Below, in pieces: positions 35,201-44,131 of a stretch of DNA of 64,000 nt. The DNA is taken from NCBI GenBank assembly GCA_016946835.1, contig JACVTC010000078.1:532501-596500 (forward strand), in the 5' to 3' direction. A model generated the notes under the pieces. It did no database searches. It had not been told where the DNA came from and saw nothing but the letters and a program-made list of their open reading frames with translations. The stretch's first letter is position 1, and every line of letters starts with the position of its first letter. The position numbers and the translations under genes were made by a program. The DNA is from Neocallimastix lanati (nom. inval.) (taxonomy: Eukaryota; Neocallimastigomycota; Neocallimastigomycetes; Neocallimastigales; Neocallimastigaceae).

Positions 35201-36294
35201 TTATTAATTTTTACTGGTAATCGAACAATAATTCCTTCCGAGTATTCTTCATCTTGTGTTGCTAGTTGGATTCTTCCACGACTTTTTCCAACTGTTTCAT
35301 ATTCACCAGGTAATTTATCAAAATACTGCTTAGTAACGATGCTTAGGTTACTACAAGAATCAATTAAAAGTTTTCCTAGTACTCCGTCAACACTTGCATC
35401 AACCATTGCTAAGTCTTCTTCGGCTACTTCATTACTTTTACTTATGTAGCTATGGTCATAGTTATTTACTAATAAAGTTCGTGCTATTACATTGTCTACA
35501 GTTCCAATTATTTTAGACTTTTCTAACTTTAAACCTTGAGTTAATTGTGAACGAATTTTAGGACATGCATTCAAGAGTTGACCTATCGTAATACTGGATT
35601 TAAGATTATTTAAATCATCCATAATATTGTAAGGTTCTTTATTATTCATCATTTTGATATTCCTTTTTACTAATTGAGTATTTCCATTATTAGTTTCCTT
35701 AGTTTTTGTTGAAATTAATTTTTCCAAAGTATTAGTTTTATTTTGTTGATTATCTTTATTCATTTCTAGATCTTCTATTTCATTATCGATTACAAGTATA
35801 TCTTCAGATTCAACTTTTTCCTTTCCTTTTGATGAATAATTGTTGTTTTCTTCTTTACTTTCTCTTACTCTTGTCATATTTCTTAATTCCTTTTCTTTTT
35901 GTTTTTCTTTGTTAATATTTGGTTGAGTTAAAATTGAAGGAAGTATTTGATTTTTATAAACTTTATTTGGTTTATTATGCAGCTCATTTTCTTTCTTCTT
36001 TCTTAAAGCAGGAGTTGCAAAAGGACGTGGATTATCTTTTAAACTTTTATGTACTTTCTTGGAATTATTTTCTTCTTTTTCGCTGTTATTATCCTTCATT
36101 TTTCTTTTTACAGCATTTATAATGATATCATCCTCACTTTCAGTTGTGTCACTAAAATCAGATTCTTCAGATTCTTCGTTAAAGGAATTATTATCAATTG
36201 GAGTATTCTTAGTAAAAGTATTATTTTGTAAATTATTTAATGAAGCTATTGTTTTGTCATTGGGAGTGCTTCTGCTCCCATTTAGAAGTTTAAA
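32284..36294 (-). CDS. pol: Element B Pol: protease, RT, RNase H, integrase
   Basis: Entered from gag by a -1 shift at 36288-36294; the first ATG (36099) leaves 1,271 residues. A charged low-complexity region is followed by a retropepsin-like domain whose motif reads L-L-I-D-S-C-S, with Cys where Gly is usual. RT follows with LCIDYRKVN, TLDLFSGFHQI and catalytic F-I-D-D (about residue 595). Then RNase H (R-T-D-A-S-Y-N-G, T-D-H-K-P-L, D-A-L-S-R) and the integrase zinc domain H-x4-H ... C-x2-C (about 925-965). The core has Asp at GLDIIG, Asp at TDNGVQF and Glu at TENRNKE. No chromodomain. Gag and Pol need each other for particle formation and reverse transcription. Confidence 0.94.
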   Translation of the reverse strand, partial: FKLLNGSRSTPNDKTIASLNNLQNNTFTKNTPIDNNSFNEESEESDFSDTTESEDDIIINAVKRKMKDNNSEKEENNSKKVHKSLKDNPRPFATPALRKKKENELHNKPNKVYKNQILPSILTQPNINKEKQKEKELRNMTRVRESKEENNNYSSKGKEKVESEDILVIDNEIEDLEMNKDNQQNKTNTLEKLISTKTKETNNGNTQLVKRNIKMMNNKEPYNIMDDLNNLKSSITIGQLLNACPKIRSQLTQGLKLEKSKIIGTVDNVIARTLLVNNYDHSYISKSNEVAEEDLAMVDASVDGVLGKLLIDSCSNLSIVTKQYFDKLPGEYETVGKSRGRIQLATQDEEYSEGIIVRLPVKINNYEFNADFRIIEKEDSFYDMLINFKTQIDHCLFIHPTLNSLCKLLSESEYEEIAKINNQYYDEESIICTIRKVKETNNEKEIIKELTPMEFIESDEFLSTLNKDYKEQIIKILKEMIDIVATSTEELTPSKLSPHKIRLKANAKPVKLRSYRLTKLKSDILKEELTKLIKKGLIEPSCSEWSSPVVLILKHNGKWRLCIDYRKVNDMTEKDSYSVPYIDEIFDSLGGSKIFTTLDLFSGFHQILMDEESVEVTTFTTKFGNYQFKVMPFGLTGAPSTFQREMNKILFPFIGEFVYVFIDDVLIYSKSIEEHLIHIKQVLEVFKENKLKINIEKCHFLQTEVDVLGHKLTTKGLSPMESKITAIKKWEAPSSLHELRSFLGAVGYYRDFIPKYAQITSPLCKLLKKNTKYEWNKEQQESFELLKEKLINAPILKFPSFDKPFIIRTDASYNGIGGVLLQKEEETGKEHPIHFISRSLKKAEKNYGITDLEGTALFYCMTKFKSYIEGNPLPTTIYTDHKPLVGLFKNKEPLNARQTRWCLTASMLGINIKYESGKKNVLADALSRMKSKEERKILLTKITNGNNEELLSKVIKEFINEKFTVIDGEDYFIDNGNYRKLITDENERFKLILEAHNIGHEGYYKTYQRLKKNFYWNHMIKDIKRIVSNCEKCQLNRPQPYPEPTENHPTKVEGPFVHLGLDIIGPLPKTRNNNQYIIVTVDYFTKWVEAEPTENITSSDIIKFLINVFARHGVPQVITTDNGVQFTSDMTKIFLDLYDVYVKFIATYHPESNGLTENRNKEIGKLLRLLGRKNQDWDEVLPSALWALRTTKNTATGHSSFELVYGREDQQPYDIAIRTIENAGKSYDEILMEKFVRHYQWTREACENVKNANKYWATRREEQISMKKGKELKAGDLVLVRNFSRTKLEPYYNGPFKILKIQFNTATLIDQKTGKQLDRNVHFKNLVKFNSAYREA
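36262..36294 (-). promoter_or_regulatory. -1 frameshift signal of element B (TTTAAAC + hairpin)
   Basis: Gag frame reads TCT TTA AAC TTC TAA. The heptamer TTTAAAC (36288-36294) is one of the most efficient known -1 slippery sites. A hairpin GGGAG/CTCCC with an 8-base loop (36262-36279) starts 8 bases downstream. Confidence 0.9.
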
Positions 36295-37259
36295 GACTTT
36301 TTGGAATATATTTCTTTTTTATTTTTTTCCATAATCTTATTTAATTGAGGGCAATAATATGAGTAATGACCTTCTTCCTTACAGAAGAAGCAAGTTTTAA
36401 CGGATAAATTTCTCATTTTCTGGGTTGATTCTTCTATAATATCTTGAGGTTTCGGTTTATTATTTGTTTGATTTGTTTGGAAAGTTTCGTTTCTTCTTTT
36501 AGGATAAAGTCTTGAAGTAGTACTGTTTTGATTATTTTGATTATGTTGGGAATTATTAACATTATAGGTATTAATATTATTGTTCCTTACAGAAAGTCTA
36601 TCTACTTTCTCGGCAATTTTGAAAGCTTTATCCATACTTATATCATCTTTAAGGGATAATTTCTTCCAGGCTTCATAATTATTTTGAATAGAATCAATAT
36701 AATCTAGTACACCAATGCGCTTTCTTCTCTTTTTATCAAGTTTAGTGTACAAAGTTCTATATCTTACATTAAAGTCTTTAATCTTTTCGTTTCTTTTAAT
36801 TCGCATTGCACGAAGTTCTTTAAGAAGTAAATTTTGGTCTTCTTTAATACCGTAAAAATTTTCAAGACTTGAAATAATTTTTTCAAGGGAAGGAAATTTA
36901 ATATCATCATCAACATTTTCTTCTTCATCATCATCTTCTTCTTCATCTGATGAATCATCACTTTCATCATCACTATCTTCTCCCAAATCTTCAATAACGC
37001 GTTGTACTTCACCAGAGCTGGTAAGTAAACAAGCATTAAATATTGTTTCTGGATCTGTAATACCTTGTATCTTGATCCAAAGTTTTAATTCAGTAGCCCA
37101 GGACTTAATATCTAAATTGTCCTTGCTAAGTTTCACAATATCTCTTAATTCTTTTTTCAATTCTTTAAAGCTCAAAGTTGTTTCCTTGGACATTTTGTTT
37201 AAATATTTCTTGTTGTATATTAATGAGGTGATTAAATAAGAATAAATTTGGAAATACAA
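36282..37259 (-). CDS. gag: Element B Gag
   Basis: 325 residues. There may be an alternative start at the M-S-K-E-T-T Met about 21 residues in, since the first 20 residues look like leader. A capsid-like region (W-A-T-E-L-K-L-W-I; L-L-L-K-E-L-R-A-M-R) is interrupted by an acidic run of about 30 Asp/Glu/Ser. Then comes a basic Asn-rich stretch and a zinc knuckle CFFC...GH...C near residue 290. It ends K-S-L-N-F at the frameshift signal. Packages element RNA; the acidic insert is unusual and could block non-specific RNA binding (inference). Confidence 0.92.
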   Translation of the reverse strand: MYFQIYSYLITSLIYNKKYLNKMSKETTLSFKELKKELRDIVKLSKDNLDIKSWATELKLWIKIQGITDPETIFNACLLTSSGEVQRVIEDLGEDSDDESDDSSDEEEDDDEEENVDDDIKFPSLEKIISSLENFYGIKEDQNLLLKELRAMRIKRNEKIKDFNVRYRTLYTKLDKKRRKRIGVLDYIDSIQNNYEAWKKLSLKDDISMDKAFKIAEKVDRLSVRNNNINTYNVNNSQHNQNNQNSTTSRLYPKRRNETFQTNQTNNKPKPQDIIEESTQKMRNLSVKTCFFCKEEGHYSYYCPQLNKIMEKNKKEIYSKKSLNF

Positions 37260-37361
37260 CTTTAAAAATATAATTTAATAGGTAATTTAATATCGAATCA
37301 ATTTTTAAAACAATATATTTTAGTAACTTTTGAAAATAATAATTTTATTTGCTTTCTTTAG

Positions 37362-37558
37362 TAGATATAAGCTCGAAATCCTTATCGACAACTTAGTAGA
37401 AATTATAAAGCACGAGGTTCTTTTCGACTACTTTATTAAGAATAATTTTTAAGTTCGAAATCTTTATCGACAACTCAATAGAATAATTTTAAGTTCGAAA
37501 TCTTTATCGACAACTCAATAGAATATTTTTCAAGCTCGAAACCTTTATCGACCACTTG
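37362..37558 (-). repeat. Tandem repeats of about 45 bases in the B leader
   Basis: Four to five imperfect units built around AAGTTCGAAATCTTTATCGA followed by CAACTCAATAGAATA, just upstream of gag. TTCGAA/TTATCGA parts could pair between units. Function unknown. Confidence 0.75.
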
Positions 37559-37740
37559 AATTTTGTAATTTAGTATATTTGTAGTAATAAATTTAGAAGC
37601 AAAGTTTTATTTATTATTTTCACCTTTCAAAAATTTTTCTTTTTAAACGATAAATATTGTATTGTTATAGCTAATAAAATTATTAATTAATTATAATTAT
37701 TAAATACAAAAAAATAATCTTTATTGTCGTACAATCTGAT

Positions 37741-37870
37741 AGTACACACTGTCTGACGTGCAGCTTACCTAATGGTGTCATGCCACGCGTGTGCCACGAT
37801 TACTATATTCAATATAAAATATAGCAGTTCAGAGCCTACTAGCCCAATTACTATGTAGGATAAACTTAAT
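37741..37870 (-). ncRNA. Leader RNA module 2 of element B
   Basis: Shares ordered landmarks CAGCTTACC, GTGTCATG, CCACGATT and AGTTCAGAGC (plus-strand reading) with element C at 23341-23475. A hairpin CTATATT/AATATAG stands between the last two. It contains the 8-base palindrome CACGCGTG. Confidence 0.55.
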
Positions 37871-38140
37871 CCGATAATCTATGTACGGAATAAAAAAAAA
37901 AAAAATTTTAAAAGTATTCAATAATATTTTTATTAACTAATAAAAATTAACTAAAAACACAATATTTTCAAGTAAATTAAGATTCTTTTACAGGAATTAT
38001 TAAACAAATAAAGTATCAGTAATAAAAAAAAATAAAAAAAATTTAAATGGCGAAGTTAGCCAAAGTCTGATACTTTATATAATAAAGTGCCTTATAACTA
38101 GCACAAAGAAAAGTAAAAAAAAATATATATAAAAAAAAAA

Positions 38141-38374
38141 CAATCTTACGCCTTCGGTGACGTAAGCTCCTTATTCGCCAGTGCTTGGAAAGTACCCGCA
38201 CCTTCGTGTGTTGAAACGTTGAAGGCTGAACTATTATTACCGGGTCGGTAACCAAATACCTTCGTCTACTTTCCAATTAATCTCCAAATTAACTACTATT
38301 CAATAACCTACTATGAATAGAGTTAATTTGTTGCTATCTGAGAATACACTGTGTATGAGCTCTATCCGCTCCTT
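38141..38374 (-). ncRNA. Leader RNA module 1 of element B
   Basis: 234 nt on the minus strand. It begins AGGAGCGGATAGAGCTCATA and has a hairpin CTATTCA/TGAATAG around a loop with AGTAGGTTA (38304-38312). A long-range stem TTGGAAAGT/ACTTTCCAA follows (38268-38276 with 38185-38193), then CTGGCGAATAAGGA and the terminal hairpin CTTACG/CGTAAG around TCACCGAAGG (38151-38160). All loops match element D; stem sequences differ but pair, which is the signature of a conserved RNA fold. Confidence 0.75.
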
Positions 38375-38573
38375 GTTATAATTTTACAAAATTTGTTTTT
38401 TTAGAATCTTAATTTTACTTATTTAAAAAAAATTTTTTTTTATATATATATATCAAACAAGCGCCATGGGTTAATCAAAGGATTAACGACTTACTTGTTT
38501 ATCAATATAAAATAAAAAAAAAAAATTAAAAAAAAAATCTATGTTATTTACTATTATTTCTATTTAATACCCC

Positions 38574-38586
38574 GATATCTCCACCA
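38574..38586 (-). promoter_or_regulatory. tRNA primer binding site of element B
   Basis: Minus-strand TGGTGGAGATATC, six bases inside the 5' LTR; differs from the C/G/I site in its last bases. Confidence 0.75.
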
Positions 38587-38592
38587 TATAAA

Positions 38593-38917
38593 TGTTAAGG
38601 TTTTAGAGAATTAAATAAAAATAAAGTAAGGAAACACAAATTTTATTTATTTATTTATTATTTTTATTTATAAATTTATTTGATTTTATTTGATTTTATT
38701 TTATTTTATTTGATGATATTTAAAAATTAGTAGCAAAATTTACAACTATTTATACTTTTTTTTTCAAGGCATAAAAGTTGTTCTTGCCACTAAATTACAT
38801 TTTATTATTATTTTTCTTTTTATATATAAAAACTATTAAATTTAAATTGATTTTTATAATCAATTATATAAAATTTAATTATAACAATATAAATAAAATA
38901 CATTTATAATATTAATA

Positions 38918-38966
<49 letters not shown>

Positions 38967-39454
38967 CTATCTAAAATATTACTAATAAGAATTTATTTAA
39001 TTGGCTAAAATTTTTATTACAATCTGTTAAAATATTCAAATAAAAATAAAAATACTATTCTAATATAAAGGTTTTTAATAAAATAAAATATTTTTCAATA
39101 TAAAATAAAACATTTCGATATAAAATTTTATAATAAAAGTTAAAATATAATATATAAATTTTTAATTATCAATATATAAAAATATTATTAATACAAATTT
39201 TCATTATTAATATAAAAATAAAAAAAATAAGATTTATTATTAATATTGTTAATATAAGTTTTAAATATATAAAAATATTACTATTAATATAAGATTTAAT
39301 ATAAAAATTATAAAGTTTAATATAATTTTTGATCTAATTTTTAATCTTTGAATTTAAAAATTTATTAAAGTACAAAAATAATAATGTACACATAATGTAT
39401 TAGAAATAAATCGTAGATTTAATTAAGAATGCATTATTTAGTACATTCTTATCA
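38593..39454 (-). repeat. 5' LTR of element B
   Basis: 862 bases; matches 31403-32265 with a one-base T-run difference as the only change seen. Confidence 0.93.
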
Positions 39455-40018
39455 TTAAATTTAAAAAATATTATTTCTGGTATAGTTGTTAGTAACTAAT
39501 ACCATGAATCAAACTACTTAGGGTTCGATTCACATTTATTATTATTTTATAGTTTTATTCTAAAAAATATCTAGAAGATTCTTTATAGTTCAAGAAATTA
39601 CTAGAATTTCTTGATAATTCTTGTGTTTAATTAATTAAAATTTATTCTATTAAATTCTTAATTCTATTGTTTTCTATTTTTTCTAAATTTTTCGATTTTT
39701 AAGAACTTTTTAGAAACTTTTATTTTTATTTTTTAATAACTTTAACTTTTGAAAAAAAAATATAAATATGAGTAAAATTCTTATTAACAAATATTCTTTT
39801 CTTTGTGTTTTTTATTTTAATTTTGTTTAGTTAATAAAACTTAATTTTTTAATAAAACTTTTTTTTAATATTAATACTATATCAACCCTTGCGGCTTATA
39901 GTATTATAATAAATATAATTAATAAAATAATTATAATAAAAGAAAAAAAATAAATAAAAAATAAAATAATTTTTGTTTTTTTTGAGTGTTATTATATTTA
40001 TTATAATATTTTGTTATA
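39455..40018 (+). repeat. 3' LTR of D, second part
   Basis: 564 bases equal to 25216-25779 apart from one base noticed in an A run; followed by the CTATT duplication. Confidence 0.92.
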
Positions 40019-40339
40019 CTATTTTTAAATTTTAAACCATATCTAGGATGACCATTTAAATACCTGAAAATTTTTATAACATTAATCCAATCTTCTAAAT
40101 TCGGATTACTTGTGCGTCTAGAAGCTTTATTAACAGCAAATAGTATATCCGGCCTAGTACATCCAGCTAAGTATAACAAACATCCTATAGCTTTTAATAT
40201 TTCATCTTTAATACCGGTTATGAGAATATCATCTACATAAACAGCCAATAAGCAAGTTACATTACCTTCTCTATTCTTTTTCACATAAACGCATGGTTCA
40301 CTTTTTAATCTAATGAAGTTGAATTCTGTCATCACTTCA
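40019..40339 (-). pseudogene. copia-2 RT end and RNase H start, with internal deletion
   Basis: Minus strand: V-M-T-E-F-N-F-I-R-L, CVYVKK, catalytic YVDD, then directly I-G-C-L-L-Y-L-A and TRPDILF, F-R-Y-L and Y-G-L-K-F-K-N-S. The 60-70 residues normally between YVDD and the I-G-x-L-L-Y-L motif are missing in frame. Cut at the left by element D and at the right by a solo LTR. Confidence 0.88.
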
Positions 40340-40962
40340 TGTAATGAATCCGTCAATAAAAAAACAGATTATAACAATAAAAAAACACTACAATTTAAAC
40401 AAATAAAATTAAAGTAATTTCTTTTATTAATAAATTCTTTTATTAATTATAAACTTCTTTTATGTTATTAACTGTAAAATAGTTAATAACTAATACATCG
40501 ATTTAATTAAGAAAAATTACATGTATTTATATTTTTTCTTATTACAATATTAATATATGATGTTATTTAATAATATATATAAAACTATTTATTTATAAAC
40601 AAAAGATTTTTTTAATTAATAATTTTTATTATTTATTAATTTATTAAAACTAAAATTAATTTTTTAAACTCTTTATTTTATTTATTATTTTAATACTTAT
40701 AATAATTTTAATTATATATTTAATTTTGAAAAACTATTTTTATAAATATTAACTATTTAAGATTATTCCTAAATTAATATTTAACTATTTAAAACTAAAC
40801 TAAATTACCTAAACTAATTAAAAAATATTTTCAATTTAAAAAAATAATTAAATTTTATTTCAATAAATTTTATATTAAAAAAATAATTCATATACATTAA
40901 ATAAATTAATTGTACGAAAAATTAAGCTATTTAATGTATTAAAGATTTATTAAATCTTTACA
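40340..40962 (-). mobile_element. Solo LTR (family Q relative) inside copia-2 RT
   Basis: 623 bases. TGTAATGA-type start and TCTTTACA end read on the plus strand; orientation is opposite to the copy at 14568-15340, judged from internal similarity. Target duplication CTTCA at 40335-40339 and 40963-40967. Removing it joins N-N-T-F-N-E to V-M-T-E-F of RT. Confidence 0.85.
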
Positions 40963-42721
40963 CTTCATTAAATGTATTATTCCAGGCACGTCCAGCTTGC
41001 TTCAGTCCATAGAGAGCTTTATTCAGTTTCCAATATTTTTTCTTATAATTATCATCTCCTTCTGGTGCTTCCATGATATTTCTTCTTCCAAGTCAGCATT
41101 TAAGTATGCTGCTTTCACATCTAATTGATGTATTTCGATATTATTTTGCGCGGCATATCTGATAATATTCTTAGGGAATCTTGTCTAAGTGTTGGAGAGA
41201 AGGTATATGTATAGTCCGTACCTTCTATTTGAGTAAACCCGCGAGCAACAAGTCTAGCTTTTCTTTTTATTATGTTTCCTTGAAAATCTCGTTTATAAGT
41301 AAATACCCACCGTGTAGTTATTATATTTGCATTGGAAGGAACCTTATTTACTAATTTGTACACTTTTAGACTTCTCATATTCTCCAATTCATTATTTACT
41401 GCTTTTAACCATTATAATTTGTCCCTTTTCTTATAAATATCATTAAATTGTTGTGGTTCTCTTAATTCTAATTCTGAATAGTATGTTACCTTTTTAATTA
41501 TTTCGGCTGAATTTAAGTATTTTGATTTTTTAGTTATATTTCCATTTATACCTGTAGACTTTCTTTTCTTTGAATATTGTGACTTATTTATATTATTGTT
41601 TTCATAATTCTCATTTAAAATTAAATTTTCCAATTGATTATTTTCATTTAAATTTAATTTATTTGAAATATTTTTTATGTCATCATCATTATCAATATTA
41701 TTAAGATTACTTAAATTATGTTCATTTATAATTTTTTTGTTATTATCATTATTTTTATTATTTAAATTGTATTTTAGGTTTTCATTTTTATTTTGGTTAT
41801 CCTCAATTAAATTTATCTTATCTTTAATAATATTTTTAATATCCTTTGATTTTTCGCTTAATTTCAACACTTCATTTGAAGTTTCATTATCATTTAATTT
41901 ACTATTTTCTTTGTTTACCCTTTGGTCACTTACATTCTCCTCATTACTTTTGTTCTGTGAAATATTTACGTTTGAATTATAATTATCATTTTGATCATTT
42001 TTATTTTGAGCATTAAAGATTGAAAAAGGGTTTTGATCATTTGAATTGTCTAAATTATTTGAATTATTTAAATCTTTTAATTTTTCATGTTCAGAATTTA
42101 TCGCATAAATGTTAGGGTTAGGGTAATAATTATAATTATTTAAATTATTAAATTTTGGAAGTGGACAATTTTGAATGTTTGGATTAAAATAAAATGGATA
42201 TTGAAAAATTTGAAAAAAATTTATAAAATTATTAGGAGTGTTAGGATAAATATTATTTGGATAAAAGCGAAAGAAAAGAAGTACTCCTAATTAAATCAAA
42301 GGATGAGATGATGATTGATTTTGATTGATGAATGCTCATCATTTTCATCATCATTGTTGTTATGATCATAACCTAAAAATTATTATTTGGATAAAAATTA
42401 TTATTTGAATAAAAATTATTATTTGAATAAAAATTATTAAAATCTTGTAAATTATTTTCATTTAAATTATTATTATTATTATTATTGAATAAATTCAGAT
42501 TGTTATTGTAGTCACGTAAATTAAAATTATTATTGATATTGCTTGTGTTATAATTTGAACTAATATTCTTATCTAAAAATGAATTATTAGTATTATTATT
42601 ATTACTGTTATTATAACTGTCATTATTACCGGATACATCTTTTTTTTCGTAAATATTATTTAAATCATATGAATTATCTTTATTGAAATCCAAATTATTA
42701 TTATATTCATTCCCCCCGACT
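40963..42721 (-). pseudogene. copia-2 RT N-terminal part and Asn-rich linker
   Basis: Minus strand. From 42721 a long Asn-rich linker (with an island inserted at 42267-42381) is followed by K-R-K-S-T-G and Y-S-E-L-E-L-R-E-P. Next comes RT with T-T-R-W-V-F, K-A-R-L-V-A-R-G-F, H-Q-L-D-V-K-A-A-Y-L-N-A and N-K-A-L-Y-G-L-K-Q. At least two frameshifts lie in RT (near 41160 and 41070) and a stop near 41411. Same architecture as copia-1. Confidence 0.85.
42267..42381. other. 115-base island flanked by 15-base direct repeats
   Basis: A segment unlike the surrounding Asn-rich linker, with GATGAGATGATGATTGATTT in it. It is bounded by ATTATTTGGATAAAA at 42252-42266 and 42382-42396. It may be a retroposed small RNA, but the flanking unit is also part of a local tandem repeat, so the duplication is not conclusive. 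Confidence 0.4.
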
Positions 42722-43660
42722 TCAGTAAAGTCGTAAAAAATCAACAATATCAGGAGGAGACGAGGGAGAGGCAATATTACCAGGGTGATTTTCCAGGAAA
42801 GAAACAGCTCTAGAAAGGATAATTTTATTATTGAGAGGATCGAAAATCTTGAAGGCCGTGTGGTTGACTTCGTCGTATCCTAAGAATATACCTTGAAGAG
42901 TAGTGTCACTAAATTTCTTTCTAAATTGCTTGGAAAAAAACTTTACATCCGAAAACTTTGAATTTATTATAATCAACCTTGTTATTGTAAAGAATTTCAA
43001 ATGGAACCTGATTATTGATACCTTTATGGGGTATTCTATTGTGTATATAATTAACTGTGTATACAGCATCTTCCCAAAATTTATGATGCAATTTAGCATC
43101 TCTGAGCATAGCAGTGGCGGCAAATATAAGAGTTCCATTGAAACGTTCAGAACGACCATTTTGTTGTGGGTTGTAAGGGACTGTAAATTGTTGAATTATA
43201 CCTTCTTTATTACAGAAATTAGAAAAATTATTATTTTTAAATTCAGTTCCGTTATCGGAACGTATATATTTGATGTTTTAATTATGAATATTCTTGACTT
43301 TGTTATACCAAATAGTGAAAGTATTGAATATTTCACTTTTGGATTTTAGACAAAATACCCATCCGTATCGTGAGTAATCGTCAAGAATTGTAAAAATAAA
43401 TTTATTTCCATATATAGACGAATTAGGTACAATAATAGTATCCATGTGGATAAGCTCAAAGGGTTCATTAGCTCTATTTATAGAGCTTTTATATGGTTTA
43501 TTTCTAAATTTTGAACTAAGGCACACTTCACATTTTTCATCAATCTTTATATTTTTTAATTTGTCTTTAATCATATCTATGTTGAAGTGCCCTAATCGAC
43601 GATGCCATAATTCCATATTGTCATCAAGTTGTGTAATACTGTTACAGATTTTTATATTCT
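42722..43660 (-). pseudogene. copia-2 integrase
   Basis: Minus strand: zinc domain W-H-R-R-L-G-H ... C-x2-C; core with HMDT, L-D-D-Y-S-R-Y-G-W, D-N-G-T-E-F and P-Q-Q-N-G-R-S-E-R; then K-F-W-E-D-A-V and F-G-C-K-V-F-F. An in-frame TAA lies near 43278 and a frameshift in a T run near 42935, after which G-I-F-L-G-Y-D-E continues. Clearly inactive. Confidence 0.88.
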
Positions 43661-43662
43661 TT

Positions 43663-44070
43663 TCATTGAATGATATTTTTTATAGTTGAAGTCCACAATT
43701 TATAAATTCTATTTTTAGTGGACTTAATTGTGCATAATTTATTTCCTCTTTTATTATAAATAGAGGCAAGATTATTATTATTTTTATTATAAAAAATTGT
43801 TTTAAAATGTCTTTCACTAAGACAATCAATAGAGAGGAGGCTTCTTCTAAATGCTGGAATGTAAAGGACATTATGAAGGATAATTTTATTATCGTTTATG
43901 TATCCTTCATATGTTCCCTTAAAGGTAGATTTTGTTGTTTCACCATTGGCGAAAACAATAGACTCTTTATGTTTTACAATATCTTTTAAGCCTTTTAAAT
44001 TATTCGTCATATGACAAGATGCTCCAGAGTCTAAAGTCCAACAGGTGAAATTATCTGGGTCATCAAGTTT
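43663..44070 (-). pseudogene. copia-2 protease region
   Basis: Minus strand C-W-T-L-D-S-G-A-S-C-H-M (around 44005-44040), then V-L-Y-I-P-A-F-R-R-S-L-L-S-I as in copia-1. The link to gag is not a simple -1 shift here, so the junction has probably decayed. Confidence 0.8.
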
Positions 44071-44131
44071 CCCAGTTTCTTCTGTATAATAATTTAGGTT
44101 ATGTTCTGGGAACTTGGAGTTTTAGTTTTCC

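Larger units (their letters stand above)
31403..39454 (-). mobile_element. Ty3/gypsy element B, apparently intact
   Basis: Two nearly identical LTRs (863 and 862 bases, TGTTAAG...CTTATCA). The TTAA duplication is at 31399-31402 and 39455-39458. The minus-strand interior has primer site, two structured leader modules, gag, frameshift signal and full pol. I found no stop or frameshift in gag or pol, so this is the best candidate for an autonomous element in the window. Confidence 0.94.
19137..40018 (+). mobile_element. Ty3/gypsy chromodomain element D (carries nested elements C and B)
   Basis: Plus-strand element in copia-2 RNase H, flanked by CTATT duplications. Termini are TATAACA/TGTTATA, a perfect 7-base inverted repeat but without the usual TG...CA. 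Each LTR totals 648 bases (84 + 564) and each is interrupted at the same TTAA, the left by element C and the right by element B. I found a single difference in the A-rich stretch when comparing the two copies. Own interior: 25780-31318, with one uninterrupted gag-pol ORF. Confidence 0.92.

Noticed and set aside
37741-37870. GC-richer leader blocks as possible tRNA genes
   Set aside because: No cloverleaf with D and T arms could be drawn; the pattern matches a shared leader RNA instead.
42110-42130. TTAGGGTTAGGG, like a telomere repeat
   Set aside because: Only two units, and they lie inside the Asn/Pro part of the copia-2 linker reading N-P-N; not a telomere.
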